Assembly (NCBI GenBank): GCA_961205875.1 | Contig: OY540813.1 | Coordinates: 4,559,001-4,623,000, forward strand | Source of the DNA: Sialis fuliginosa | Taxonomy: Eukaryota; Arthropoda; Insecta; Megaloptera; Sialidae | Direction of reading: 5' to 3' | DNA length: 64,000 bases | Translations under genes and position numbers: made by a program | Notes under the pieces: generated by a model | The model's database searches: none | What the model was told of the DNA's origin: nothing | What the model saw: only the letters and a program-made list of their open reading frames with translations | Part shown: positions 1 to 9,800 of the stretch, piece after piece | How the letters are laid out: each line of letters starts with the position of its first letter | Position numbering within the stretch: the stretch's first letter is position 1

Positions 1-175
1 AACCAAACAAGATTCATTAATATCAGTTTAGAGTTACGAATGTGACAAGGATTCAGGGGACAGACACACACGGAACGAAAAGTGTTTGTCTTGATCTGAA
101 ACGGAAGAACAATTTTTTTCTCTCATTTTAAAACGATCACAAAGCTTCTCGTATCTTCGATATGACGAGGAAGCT
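1..175 (+). repeat. Family A repeat at window start
   Basis: 'attcattaatatcagttt', 'gttacgaatgtgacaagg', 'acggaacgaaaagtgtttg', 'cacaaagcttctcgtatctt' and 'gatatgacgaggaagc'. The same blocks recur at 17338, 29562, 29871, 31137, 33200, 34431 and 36925. Probably cut by the window start. Confidence 0.85.
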
Positions 176-180
176 ATATA

Positions 181-1041
181 TTTTATTTTTATAGAGAAAT
201 TACTATGTTGCATTTTAACCTGAGTTATACAGTTAATATAGGAAATTTTACTAAATATTTTTATTACAATTTTCCCATAATACTAATTTTTTCCCCAATA
301 GTAATTTTTTTTCGCGTGATAAACTGACACAAAACTGTTCAATTGTATTTTCATCAAATTCCTCGTTTTTGATAAATTAAAATATAACTTTTTAGGAAAA
401 ACTTTGTGCAAACAATTTAGTGATGCTAAAACGTTTCAGCCCTAGATAGTTATGATTTTAAAATATTTATAGCAATTCAATTCATATTTATTTAAACAAA
501 AAATGGAAACAAAAAAAAACTTTAAATACACATTTAAAAGTAAATAATATATCATGTCCTACTGTGATATTTCTAAGAATTATTTTTATTTCTTTATTTA
601 CTATTTAATGGATAAAAAACACACGATAATTAATTCTGCCAACGTAGCAAATACCACATTCTTGAAGATTTGCATTTTTTTCTTATTATTAAAGCGAAGT
701 CAAGCGCAAGTAATAAAACAAATATACGATACTTTAAGTTCATTTACTAATTGATTAATTTATTCAACCAAATTCAAATGTGTTTGGCGTCTAGTGTTGT
801 GGAAAACTTGTACACATTTACACACCGTGGTAGTTACTGTGTCTCCGAGCACTGGCGCGTCGCTAGAAAGCGACGATAGGGTAAAATCGAATTAAACGAA
901 TTTACATACTTTACACTAAATATAGTCAGCCAAATAATGTATCTTTAAAATCTATTGGCACTTTCAAAGTCGTTTCGTTAATAGCTGTATATCAACGTTC
1001 TTCATTTATACAGACTAACCTATTGTTAAAGAAGTTTTATA
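181..1041. other. A+T-rich spacer, no gene seen
   Basis: Mostly A+T-rich. The only local features are a GC-richer patch at 780-890 with a small hairpin, GTCGCTAGAAAGCGAC (859-874). The 66-codon frame at 554 is not protein-like. Confidence 0.6.
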
Positions 1042-1765
1042 TAAGGTACTGGAACCAGTCTTGGATAATACTCTAGTATTGGACACTTATTTAATTACAT
1101 GTACTAAATTGGAAATATTTGTTGATATTTGAATACTGCTATTACTGAATCATAATTTATAGACACTTAAGTCTAAAACAGCTTAATTTGATGACAATCG
1201 GCCATTTTATGTATTTTTTTTTATATTCTTAAGGATCAAGTTTTATAATAAGTAGCAAAGAATAAAAAGTACTGAAAAATAATCAAAAAATACAAAAAAA
1301 TATTTTCGTGGCAATATTAAGTTTTTTGGTTCGACAGCTTTTTTATAAAATTTAAAAATCTTATATGCCACCGGTCTTAGATCATTACATTGATTACTGC
1401 CATTAGACACTCAATTGTAAAACAGCTTAATTTGATGAAAATCGGCCAATAGGTGTCAAAATGTTGGACATTTAAACTAATTATTGAGCATCTGCTTTAC
1501 ATTGTTTCAAATTTTACGATTATTTATTTTATTACTATTGTATCGTAGTACTTATCATTTTGTAATCATTTGCAAGTGTTCATCACTGAGTAGGTATCCA
1601 TTACTGGAGAAAAAACATAAACCGAAATAAAAGGCTATAATTTAAAACAAGAGTTACTTGTTTTATTAGTAACACGAGTTCATGAGAATTACAAAAAATA
1701 AGCCAATCAATCCCAAAAAGAGTATACCTTGCTTTTAAAGTGTCCAAGACTGGTGTCAGTACCTT
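1042..1765 (+). mobile_element. Family C element, copy 1, both ends present
   Basis: The left end TAAGGTACTGGAACCAGTCT is inverted at the right as AGACTGGTGTCAGTACCTTA. The interior landmarks are 'gttgatatttga', 'cttaatttgatgacaatcgg', 'gtcaaaatgttggacattt', 'tttgtaatcatttgcaag' and 'acttgttttattagtaacac'. A segment around the 'caatcggcca' landmark is present twice (about 1136-1204 and 1391-1449), so this copy carries an internal duplication. No protein frame. Confidence 0.88.
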
Positions 1766-2506
1766 AGTAATGTTATGATATAATGTCTTTTTTTTTCTTC
1801 ATTTCAGTATTATTATTTTTTCAAATTTACATTCATAAAATGCTTATTAATTCTTAAATTTCTTCAACGACTCACTTAAAAGTTTGCATTTTCATACAAA
1901 AAAAAAATGTCCATATTAACTTAGTTTAGTATTGCTTGATTTTAATTGTCTGTTATAAAAATATAAAACAAAGTTCATTATGTCAAATTTTGTTATATTT
2001 TAGCTCGTTAAAATACGCTACAAGTTACAAAACAGCAACTCTTTTAAATTTACATCATCTATTATCAGAATAGAACCCTATATAATTCAGCTAAATTGAA
2101 TTTATATAAGTGGGAAAAATTGCAATTTATTTTTAAAAAATCATCAAGTTGTTCCGAATTAATGAACATGTAGTGGCGTAGAACCTAATATTTGCGTTTC
2201 AGTGAATATGCAACGCCAAATGACATTTGCTTTTGTATATTATACTCGACTTTTCATATTATATTTTACGTATAACAAAAGTATGACTTTTTTTGCAAAT
2301 TACAATGATCAAATGTTTACCTTGAGTTTTGTTTCATTACGTAACATTTTTAATTTTCTTTAAAAAAATTGGTAAGTTTGCATTTTAACCATATTTTTAA
2401 AAGATTTTAATAAAATATACCTATATTTAATTTTAATTTTATAATTAAATGATATAATAAAAAATTAAATTAATATCTCTAACGTCGAGAATTATCAAGT
2501 TTAACT
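1766..2506. other. A+T-rich spacer, nothing recognised
   Basis: No frame, inverted repeat or family match was found. Confidence 0.6.
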
Positions 2507-2715
2507 AAATGCTCCTTTAACTAACTGTCATATTATTACCAGAAACAAGTATAATATATTTAATCAAATGGGTTTTTAATTTTCTACACTATGTTTTTAC
2601 AACGCATATTATGTACATTTTTCAATGACAGCCTTAATATTGATTTAAATCACGTTTGTAATATACAAAATTTAGGTTAAAGGAGCATTTAGCGCTAAAG
2701 GAGCTTTAAATTGGT
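2507..2715. mobile_element. Probable small inverted-repeat element
   Basis: AAATGCTCCTTTAAC (2507-2521) is exactly inverted at 2676-2690, followed by a second 'gctaaaggagctttaaatt'. A similar 'gctaaaggggcattaaatt' occurs at 11762. The ends are not clearly defined. Confidence 0.5.
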
Positions 2716-2994
2716 TGATAATACCGGGCATATACCAAATATATAAACGATAAAAAAATCACAGACGAGCATAAGGATGAGAAATATTTTATAGACTTGA
2801 TAAAATATTTATTTGTTCATGATTTTTAAAAGTGCTTAAATGACACAAAGACAATTATTTATTAAATCACATTTGACATGTACTTTTAAGAGGTTTTCAT
2901 CCCATTAATTTAGATTGAATTTACTGCAAAAATCCATACATAATTAATAATTGTATTTAAAGTTAATTTAACAGTATTCTTGTGTCTGCCCTTG

Positions 2995-3100
2995 CAATAT
3001 TTTTTTCTCTACACACACATAAAATGTATATGGGCCCCCCTTTCTCCATGTAACAACCTATGACCCTTCCCCCCTTTCTAATGTTACATAAAACAGTACA
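2995..3100. repeat. Family X fragment, left piece
   Basis: Contains 'gggcccccctttctccatgt' followed by 'aacaacctatgacc' and 'taatgttacataaaac'. It resembles 3690-3735 and appears to be one half of a repeat split by the family C copy at 3107. Confidence 0.5.
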
Positions 3101-3106
3101 ATATAT

Positions 3107-3590
3107 AAGGTACTGATATTAGCCTTGGATTTGACCCCAGTAATGGTTATTATTTAATTAAATGTACTGCATTAGAACTATTTGTTGATATTTGATTACT
3201 ACGATTTCTGAATATTAATCTGTATACATTTAACTGTCTTACAGCGTGATTTGATGACAATCGGCTAGTAGGTGTCAAAATGGTGGACATTTAAATTAAT
3301 TATTAGTATACTTTATTTATTAATTATTATATTATCCTAGAAACCGCTTTACATTGTTTCAAATTTGACGATTCTTTCTTTTATTTCTTTTGTGTCGTAG
3401 TACTATTCATTTTGTAATCATTAGCAAGTGTCCATTACTGGTTTTACTTTAACCATTACTGGAGAAAAAACATAAACACAATAAAAGGTTATAATTTTAA
3501 AAAAACTATATTTGTGGACTTTGGTAATTAAATTGATTAAATAAAGAGTTACTTGTTTTATTAGTAACATGAGTTCATGAAAATTACAAA
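3107..3590 (+). mobile_element. Family C element, copy 2, right end lost
   Basis: Starts TAAGGTACTGATATTAGCCT and follows copy 1 and the 39.7-kb copy through 'gattaaataaagagttactt' and 'attagtaacatgagttcatg'. It ends near 3590 without the inverted terminus. It separates two pieces of family X (2995-3095 and 3675-3800). Confidence 0.85.
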
Positions 3591-3674
3591 AAAACCCGTT
3601 AATAACAAAAACAACAATAATATTTTTTAAATTATTTGTTTTATTCGTTCAATATTTTGTTTTTATTTGTATGA

Positions 3675-3800
3675 AATAATGTTACGTAACATTTATATAT
3701 GACTCCCCCATTTCCCATGTAACGTCATGTAATAATATAGCTGTATTCCCCCCCCCCATAAAAGAGTTACGTAGTTTATGGACGTTCCCTAACCTACAAT
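3675..3800. repeat. Family X fragment, right piece
   Basis: Contains 'atgttacgtaacattt', 'ctcccccatttcccatgtaa', a C run and 'gttacgtagtttatggacgt'. On the other strand it begins 'agggaacgtccataaac', a start I recall from repeats common in insects. No frame. Confidence 0.55.
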
Positions 3801-4884
3801 TTATTTTATTAATTATTTTGGGCATTCACACGTACATATGTAATATTTCCTGGGGCACTGTTTTTGAAACTGCCGCGAACATAATCTTAAATTCTATTAG
3901 CTACAATTATTCATGAATGCAAATCGCGTCTGGTGACAGCGAAAATCAGATGAGTGTCTAAAGAGAATAATGTAGTAGAATAAATATTGATGTGGATTCA
4001 GACATTTGGTTATTTCTTTGCTTAAGGTCTTAGCTGCGGTATCACTTTCCGTAACACATTGTATATCTACTGTATAATCTGATTATGCTCTATAATATTC
4101 CCATCACCGACCGCGAGGGTTGCGTGCAATCCTAAAAGCTGGATAATGAGACCGCGAGTAGTGAATACTGGGGTTTATGGGGAATAAGGGTTAGGTTCTT
4201 ATTCTGTTTCCATTACGTGAATTAATTGTCGTATAATAAAAGTGACTAACTACTTATGGTCTTAAAAGATGATTAATGAAACCACGTTGTTAGAGTTTGA
4301 ACTTTAATACTGCTTCTGTTAATCACCATGGTTACATTTGCAAAAAAAAATAATTGCAAAATTTATTTTACGAAAATATGGATTAAGTTTATTAAACTAT
4401 ATACAAGTTGTCTCATAGGCTAGTTTCAAAATCCATGGAAACTTCTAATTATCAACTATAAATTCCTTAGACAAGGAAAGATAAAGGGCAAATAACACAT
4501 TACCTAGCGTTGTTACCATATCGCTCCACGAGTCATTGGCGTATCAATCAGATTTTAAAATAAATATCAATTGTTTTGAATTTTTATATTATCTTTAAAA
4601 GTATTTCAGTGATAATTGATTAACAGAGAAACGTCTATTTGGAACTATCATCTCTCATACATACTAAATTCAATTGTAATTTAAAGCATATTTGCATATT
4701 ATAAATTTTCAACTGCCGCTTCTGGGATAATATGCATGGAAATGATGAAAGTGACATTTAAGAAAAGATGGCCGCCGTAAAATTTTGGTAACAGTTTCAT
4801 ATGCGGACATTGCATTGTTTACTATTAATTTTAATTTTCAATTTGACATAAGATGATTGGTGACGTCACACACACTTCCGTCCA
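3801..4884. other. Spacer with GC-richer patches
   Basis: 3860-4200 is GC-richer ('accgaccgcgagggttgcgt', 'gagaccgcgagtag') and not repetitive here. 4853-4868 has a CCAAT-type ATTGG directly beside a perfect CRE TGACGTCA. No exon found. Confidence 0.5.
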
Positions 4885-5205
4885 AGTTGATTAATGTCCG
4901 GTATTATAGACTATATAGCTAACAAAATTTGCTAACTTGCAAACACTGTCAAACGAAGTATCAAACTTATATGACAGTTCTCTTGGAGTCTTTGACAGAT
5001 AGTTGTATACTCAGTAAGTTAATATTTACCGTGTTTACTCAAGGCTAGTGATTACACTTTAGTAAATATACTTTACATACCCTAGTTTTTATTTACTGTA
5101 CGTGTAACTATCTGGCAAAAAATCCTAGAGAACTGTCATATAAGTTTGATGCGCCAATTGAAAGTGCTTGCAAGCTAGGCTGTAATACCGAACATTAAAT
5201 AAAAT
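4885..5205. mobile_element. Imperfect foldback element
   Basis: 'ttaatgtccggtattataga' at the left pairs with 'gtaataccgaacattaa' at the right, and 'catcaaacttatatgacagt'-type sequence occurs inverted at about 4955-4985 and 5130-5152. Several indels separate the paired blocks, so the element is old. Confidence 0.65.
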
Positions 5206-5270
5206 AATAATATTTTTTTAAAGGTATCAAAGTTGAAAACAAAACACTACTGACTAATTTATAATTTATT

Positions 5271-5471
5271 AGTAAAGGCCTTTATACACCATTCAATTTG
5301 ACATCAAATCTGCAGGGGCAGTCTGCAAGGTCCCTGCAGATTGCAAGTCGAGGCGATTAAAAAATATATATATATTTATATATATACTTTCTATAAGAGT
5401 ACCCTATTTACCTCCACTCTACCTCCCTATAAATCGGCCCTGCAGATTGGGTGGTGTATATAGGCCTTTAA
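5271..5471. mobile_element. ~200-bp MITE with AAAGGCCT ends
   Basis: The left end TAAAGGCCTTTATACACCAT pairs with GGTGTATATAGGCCTTTA at the right. Each is followed inward by a TCTGCAGGG motif. A TA-rich stretch (5360-5388) is inside. Two opposed 65-71-codon frames start in the right half and are incidental. Confidence 0.75.
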
Positions 5472-5765
5472 GTTTATATTTAAAGAACCAATCAATTATA
5501 ACGAACCCAACTTTTAAAGTATTCAGAAATAGGTCAAATACAAAACATCGATTGAAAAATCTCTGTATAAAACAACTTATAAAAAATGCACAGTTTTTCA
5601 AATCAAATAAAACCAAAACGCATAATATTATTAAAAAGAAAACAAAAGAAATAGAGAAATAAAAACAATAACACCTTATGTCGACGAGTATTCTCCTTTT
5701 TATTTACTATTTACATCTTTCTGTTCCGACAGATTCATATCGATTGCTTGTTGTATTGTAGGTGA

Positions 5766-5845
5766 TATATAAAGAAAAAAACTCGTGTTCAGCTTTGAGC
5801 TCGGTTCATATTCACTCGTGAACAGCATCTATTATGTAAACTGTA
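5766..5845 (+). promoter_or_regulatory. Weak candidate core promoter and leader exon
   Basis: TATATAAAG at 5766 is followed 25 bp later by TTCAGCTTT, an initiator-like site, and by a donor-like GTAAGG at about 5840. The stretch to 5970, with 'gttcgcgcggcggctttccg', is GC-richer and not in any repeat family seen here. This could be coincidence. Confidence 0.18.
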
Positions 5846-5989
5846 AGGAGTTGTATTTGAAATTCATGTGCAGTTGACTGTATAGTGACTCGTTACAGCA
5901 AAATCTATACCCGACAAGTACTTCACTTACGTTCGCGCGGCGGCTTTCCGTGCGTATACAGGCTGCTCCGTAAATACATTTGCATTTAT

Positions 5990-6395
5990 GATTTTTTTTT
6001 TCAAAAATTTAATCGAATAAAAAATCGATCAAGACTTACATGGGTTTAGAGTTTAGACCATTACGGTATGTGGAGGGGGGATTTTTGCATACATGAATTA
6101 AAAAAAAATCTAATTAATAAAAAAACGGTCAAGACATTTTTTTGCATATATGAATTATTTCAAAAATCTAATTAATAAAAAAACGGTCAAGACATTTTTT
6201 TGCATATATGAATTATTTCAAAAATCTAATTAATAAAAAATCGGTCAATACATACGCGGGTGTAGGCTATTGCGGTATGCGAGGGGGGGGGGATTTTTGC
6301 ATATATGAATTTTTTCAAAAATCTAATTAATAAAAAACCGGTCAAGACATACGCGGGTGTTGGCTATTACGGTACGGGGAGGGGAGATTTTAAGC
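5990..6395 (+). repeat. Minisatellite with two unit lengths
   Basis: About five units share 'ttttgcatatatgaatt', 'caaaaatctaattaataaaa' and 'cggtcaagacat'. Two neighbouring units are 58 bp and lack an 'acgcgggtgt...gaggggggg' segment; the others are about 100 bp and include it. The last unit runs on into family N. Confidence 0.88.
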
Positions 6396-6620
6396 CCTTT
6401 GTCTGGTATTTTGTAGTACAAAAAATGGTGTAAAATTCTACTGATTGTGAGATCTATATTTTGACACCTTACATTCTTTGGTATACATATTTAGCTTTAT
6501 GGTACCCCAATGAAAAAAAAATCCAAAATTTTTACATCCAAACATATCAGGGGGTTATAATATGATAGCTTTTATAGATCTATTTAACCCTAAAAACTGT
6601 ATTGTTCCGATAAATTTTAT
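6336..6620 (+). repeat. Family N repeat, copy 1
   Basis: 'gtcaagacatacgcgggtgt', 'ggctattacggtacgggg', 'aaaattctactgattgtgag' and 'ggtatacatatttagcttta' correspond in order to 56706-56940. The minisatellite at 5990 is an expansion of its left end. Confidence 0.7.
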
Positions 6621-7285
6621 AGTGATACAATTCAATTTGGATTTATAATGTTAATTGAATATTCTGTAATACCTAAATACTTTAATTTTTAAAAATAAGA
6701 AGATTTAGAAATTTGAAATTAATATGATTTTATTTAATTCAACCCCTAAATTGGAGGGGGTAGGATGTAAATAAATATATATTGCAATGTTTCAAATTAT
6801 AACCCTACAAAAGGTAAAAATTGTATAATTAATTGAAATTAAATAATAATCTCTATACATAGTCTAAATGTAAGCCCCTCCCGCGTCTGTCTGTCTGTCT
6901 GTGCACGATTTATTCATAAAAACATATAAATCGTGGGTGACCGCGAACTGGCCGTTAGTTATTCATAGAATAAACTGACTTCTCTGATTATAATAAACTT
7001 TTCAAATAACTCAACAGATAAAATAATATTTGACACCCCTGAATCATGCATATACATATAATATATTAATAGCAAAGATATACGTTTTCATATACATGCA
7101 TTTAGCACCGTCGTATAGATAGGAAGAAAAAAACTAATGGTATATTATGCATAACCGCTAACGACTGCTTTCACATGTTCAAGAATGTCATGTATGAACA
7201 TGTTCCCGTTCGTCTTAATTGGTGTATTTGCATTGATGTGCATTCAGGAATAACGTTTATTTTCTTTCAGATCCATAGTTATTAT
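6621..7285. other. Spacer with CTGT run and small hairpin
   Basis: A short GTCT run at 6884-6902. ACATGTTCA (7173-7181) and TGAACATGT (7195-7203) form a perfect 9-bp stem. Nothing coding. Confidence 0.55.
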
Positions 7286-8074
7286 ACACAGTAAAAAATT
7301 TTGTGTAAAATCAACACAATCCTAGTGTTAGAATCCGTCGACACAATTTTAGTGTTAATTTTCAACACAAAAAATAGTGTTGAATTTTTAACACAAATAT
7401 TGTGTCAAAATTAACATTAATTTTGTGTCGACTGTATCTAACACTAGAATTGTGTTGATTTTACACAAAATAAGTGTTAACTCATTTATTATTTGAGTTT
7501 GAATATAAAGGTTAGGGAATTAATTAAGAATAAATAAATTTTTCATGCTTATGAAGAAAATTAGTAAATATTATAAATTGTATCGTTAAATAACAATTTA
7601 TGTAGCAAATTTCTTATAAGAAAGTGAGGTTAGTTGAGCATTTTATATGATTATAAATACAGTAAACTTTTACTTACTTTAATTAATATCAATTTTACTT
7701 TTTTTTATTCAGAACAATCTGTTTTTTTTTTATCAAATATATTTAAATAAACTTTTTTTCATAAAATTTAACACTATAATTTATACGCCCGAGTGGTTAA
7801 GTAGCTGTCCGGTAAAACAATGCGTTTGGCGCGTAAACTGAAGAAAGGACGCGCCAACAACACAAACTTAGTGTTAATATTTCCCGCTTGACACTAATTT
7901 TGTGTCATTTTATCTAGTAACACACAAAAAGTGTTAATATCGTGAAAACAACACTATTTTCATGTTAAAATTCAGGTAACACAAAAAAAGTGTCAAATTA
8001 ACACACAAAAATCAACACACAATTTTTCAACACAGACCGTTTTTGACGCAAATACACAATATTTTTTACTGTGT
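7286..8074. mobile_element. 789-bp element rich in TGTGTT/AACACA motifs
   Basis: Terminal repeats are ACACAGTAAAAAAT (7286-7299) and ATTTTTTACTGTGT (8061-8074). ATTAT flanks both sides (7281-7285 and 8075-8079), a likely 5-bp target duplication. About 200 bp inside each end consist of many short AACACAA/TTGTGTT motifs in alternating sense, so each end can fold on itself. The middle (about 7480-7860) is unrelated A+T-rich sequence. No transposase. Confidence 0.85.
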
Positions 8075-8596
8075 ATTATATGCATTTATATTTTAATTAT
8101 TCAAACTAAAAAAAATATAAACTATACACATATTATGTTTTGTAATTTACATGGGGTGAATTTCTATGAGTTGGTACACTTTTGTGATTTTGTAAATAAC
8201 GTTTTATTTAATGTGTAATTTAATATAAAAATATTTAACATTTTGTGAATGTAGGTAATATTCATTAGTAGTTTATAGTATACAAAATAATTATATTTGT
8301 AGAAAGAGTCGCATTATGAATTGAATATAAAATTATGTTATTAGTTTATTATTATTATTATTGTTTCTGTAGTATTAAATATGATTAAATTTGAAAGTAG
8401 AATTATTATTAGGTAGGATTTTGAAAAAAACGTGGTGTGGCAAACGGGGGGAGGGTAAAAAATGCATGAATTTTACGTGAGATGTTTTATGGATCACCCC
8501 TTATCATAAATCTCAATAAGGCATATTTTATTACATATCTGTTTTCGCAATGAATATAATTATGAAGTCTTGAGGCTTCCGCGGTGATCTTTATGT
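8075..8596. other. A+T-rich spacer
   Basis: Contains an ATT trinucleotide run near 8345-8362 and a GC patch at 8430-8460. No feature recognised. Confidence 0.55.
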
Positions 8597-8787
8597 GGAT
8601 CTTGGCTTCTGGGTGTAAGCCGCGTCGATTTGGTCGTGTTATCGGACAACGTTTCGTCACACATTGCAGGGCTGTTCTAAAATTGCACTTTTAGAAGAGC
8701 ACTGAAGATGTCCACTGCAATGTGTGACGAAACGTTGGCCGATAACACAACCAAATCGACGCGGCTTACACCCAGAAACCAAGATCC
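8597..8787. mobile_element. Foldback element, family O full copy
   Basis: Arms 8597-8668 and 8716-8787 (72 bp each) are nearly perfect inverted copies starting GGATCTTGGCTTCTGGGTGT; paired positions add to 17384. The 47-nt loop contains 'gctgttctaaaattgcac'. GC content is clearly above the surroundings. Fragments occur at 15252-15335 and 17720-17760. Confidence 0.9.
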
Positions 8788-9144
8788 ATTCATTTGTCAA
8801 AACTAAAGTTAAACTTTGTAATATGTATAAAATTTATGAGGCCGAAGAATCGTTAAAAATATAAAAATTAAACTAACCCAAAAACTTATTTTAAAATGAT
8901 TTTATTACTTCATTTATTTCCTACTTCTTTTTATATATTTTGACACATGTTTTCTTTGCTTCATATCCCATATTCTCTGTTTTCTCTAAAAACATAATAC
9001 AATTGCAAAAATGACTTCCATTTTCCTGAATATTTCCAATAATATTCTAGCATTATTACCTAGTCAGATCAAACATTTATGTAAAAGTAAAAAATAGACG
9101 ATAAAAAAGTACGCTAAAATGAAGCGGTATTGAAAAAATATTGT

Positions 9145-9345
9145 AATAAACTTTTTTTTTATTCGGACGCAAAATGGTGCGCTTTGTAATAAAATTTCCT
9201 TGAAAAGAAAGAGCGCGAAAACCGGACGAGTTGTAAAGTTCATAACTGTGTTTAATATCAAGTGAACTTTGACAGTCAATAGTAACGACCGCAATAAGCA
9301 ATATCCAAAATACGGAACACCGCAAGCAAGCCAGATTCGTCGGAG
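9145..9345. other. Unique CpG-rich island with secretory-leader-like minus-strand reading
   Basis: About 200 bp with many CG dinucleotides, not matched to any repeat here. On the minus strand, from about 9325, the frame reads CSVFWILLIAVVTIDCQSS and then about 40 mixed, protein-like residues. There is no in-frame ATG after the upstream stop (9350-9352), and no convincing acceptor or donor. It could be a decayed exon, an exon with splice sites I misjudge, or a regulatory island. Confidence 0.2.
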
Positions 9346-9424
9346 AGGATTAAAAAGTTTTTTGTTGGCAAATAAGCTTTTGTTATATTACATCTTTATG
9401 TATTAATTGTATTTAAAAATGGAA

Positions 9425-9800
9425 CATTTAATATAAACTAGCGTTAAGAAAGTACTTTTTGTTCATTAAAGAAATAAAATGACACATACAAAAAAAGATT
9501 TGTACTATATTTATATAATATTTTATAAATCGTTAATGTTCTAATAAAATACAAGTTAACAAGGTTAGGTTAGGTTAGGTCTATTTTAACACATCAACAG
9601 TTATAACATCGGTAACGGCATATTCTTCAGGTTAACCTTATTATATTTAAGGGGGGGGGGGCTATGGAACATCTGTCCTCCCTTAAAATTTAAAAGTTAT
9701 AATATGAAAGCAAAATCCAATAATGCAATTATTTTATTTTATTTTATTTGGGAGGTAATGGAACATCCCCCCCCCCAAAATAAATAAAGTTTACAAAATA
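9425..9800 (+). repeat. Family Z repeat, copy 1, with TTAGG-like run
   Basis: 'atataaactagcgttaagaa', 'agtactttttgttcatta', 'taaaatgacac', then GGTTAGGTTAGGTTAGGT (9563-9580), 'gtaacggcatattcttcagg', 'ttaaccttatt' and G/C runs. It matches 62330-62715 in reverse. The hexamer-like run is one variable piece of the repeat. Confidence 0.82.

Noticed and set aside
7790..7870. tRNA-Ser-like A-box (GCCCGAGTGGTTAAG)
   Set aside because: The D-arm-like motif is clear, but there is no TTC-arm (B-box) at the expected distance and no acceptor stem. It is inside the ACACAGTAAAAAAT element. At most a decayed tRNA-derived piece.
9563..9580. Telomere or chromosome end
   Set aside because: Only 3-4 TTAGG units, inside a dispersed repeat, with ordinary sequence on both sides.
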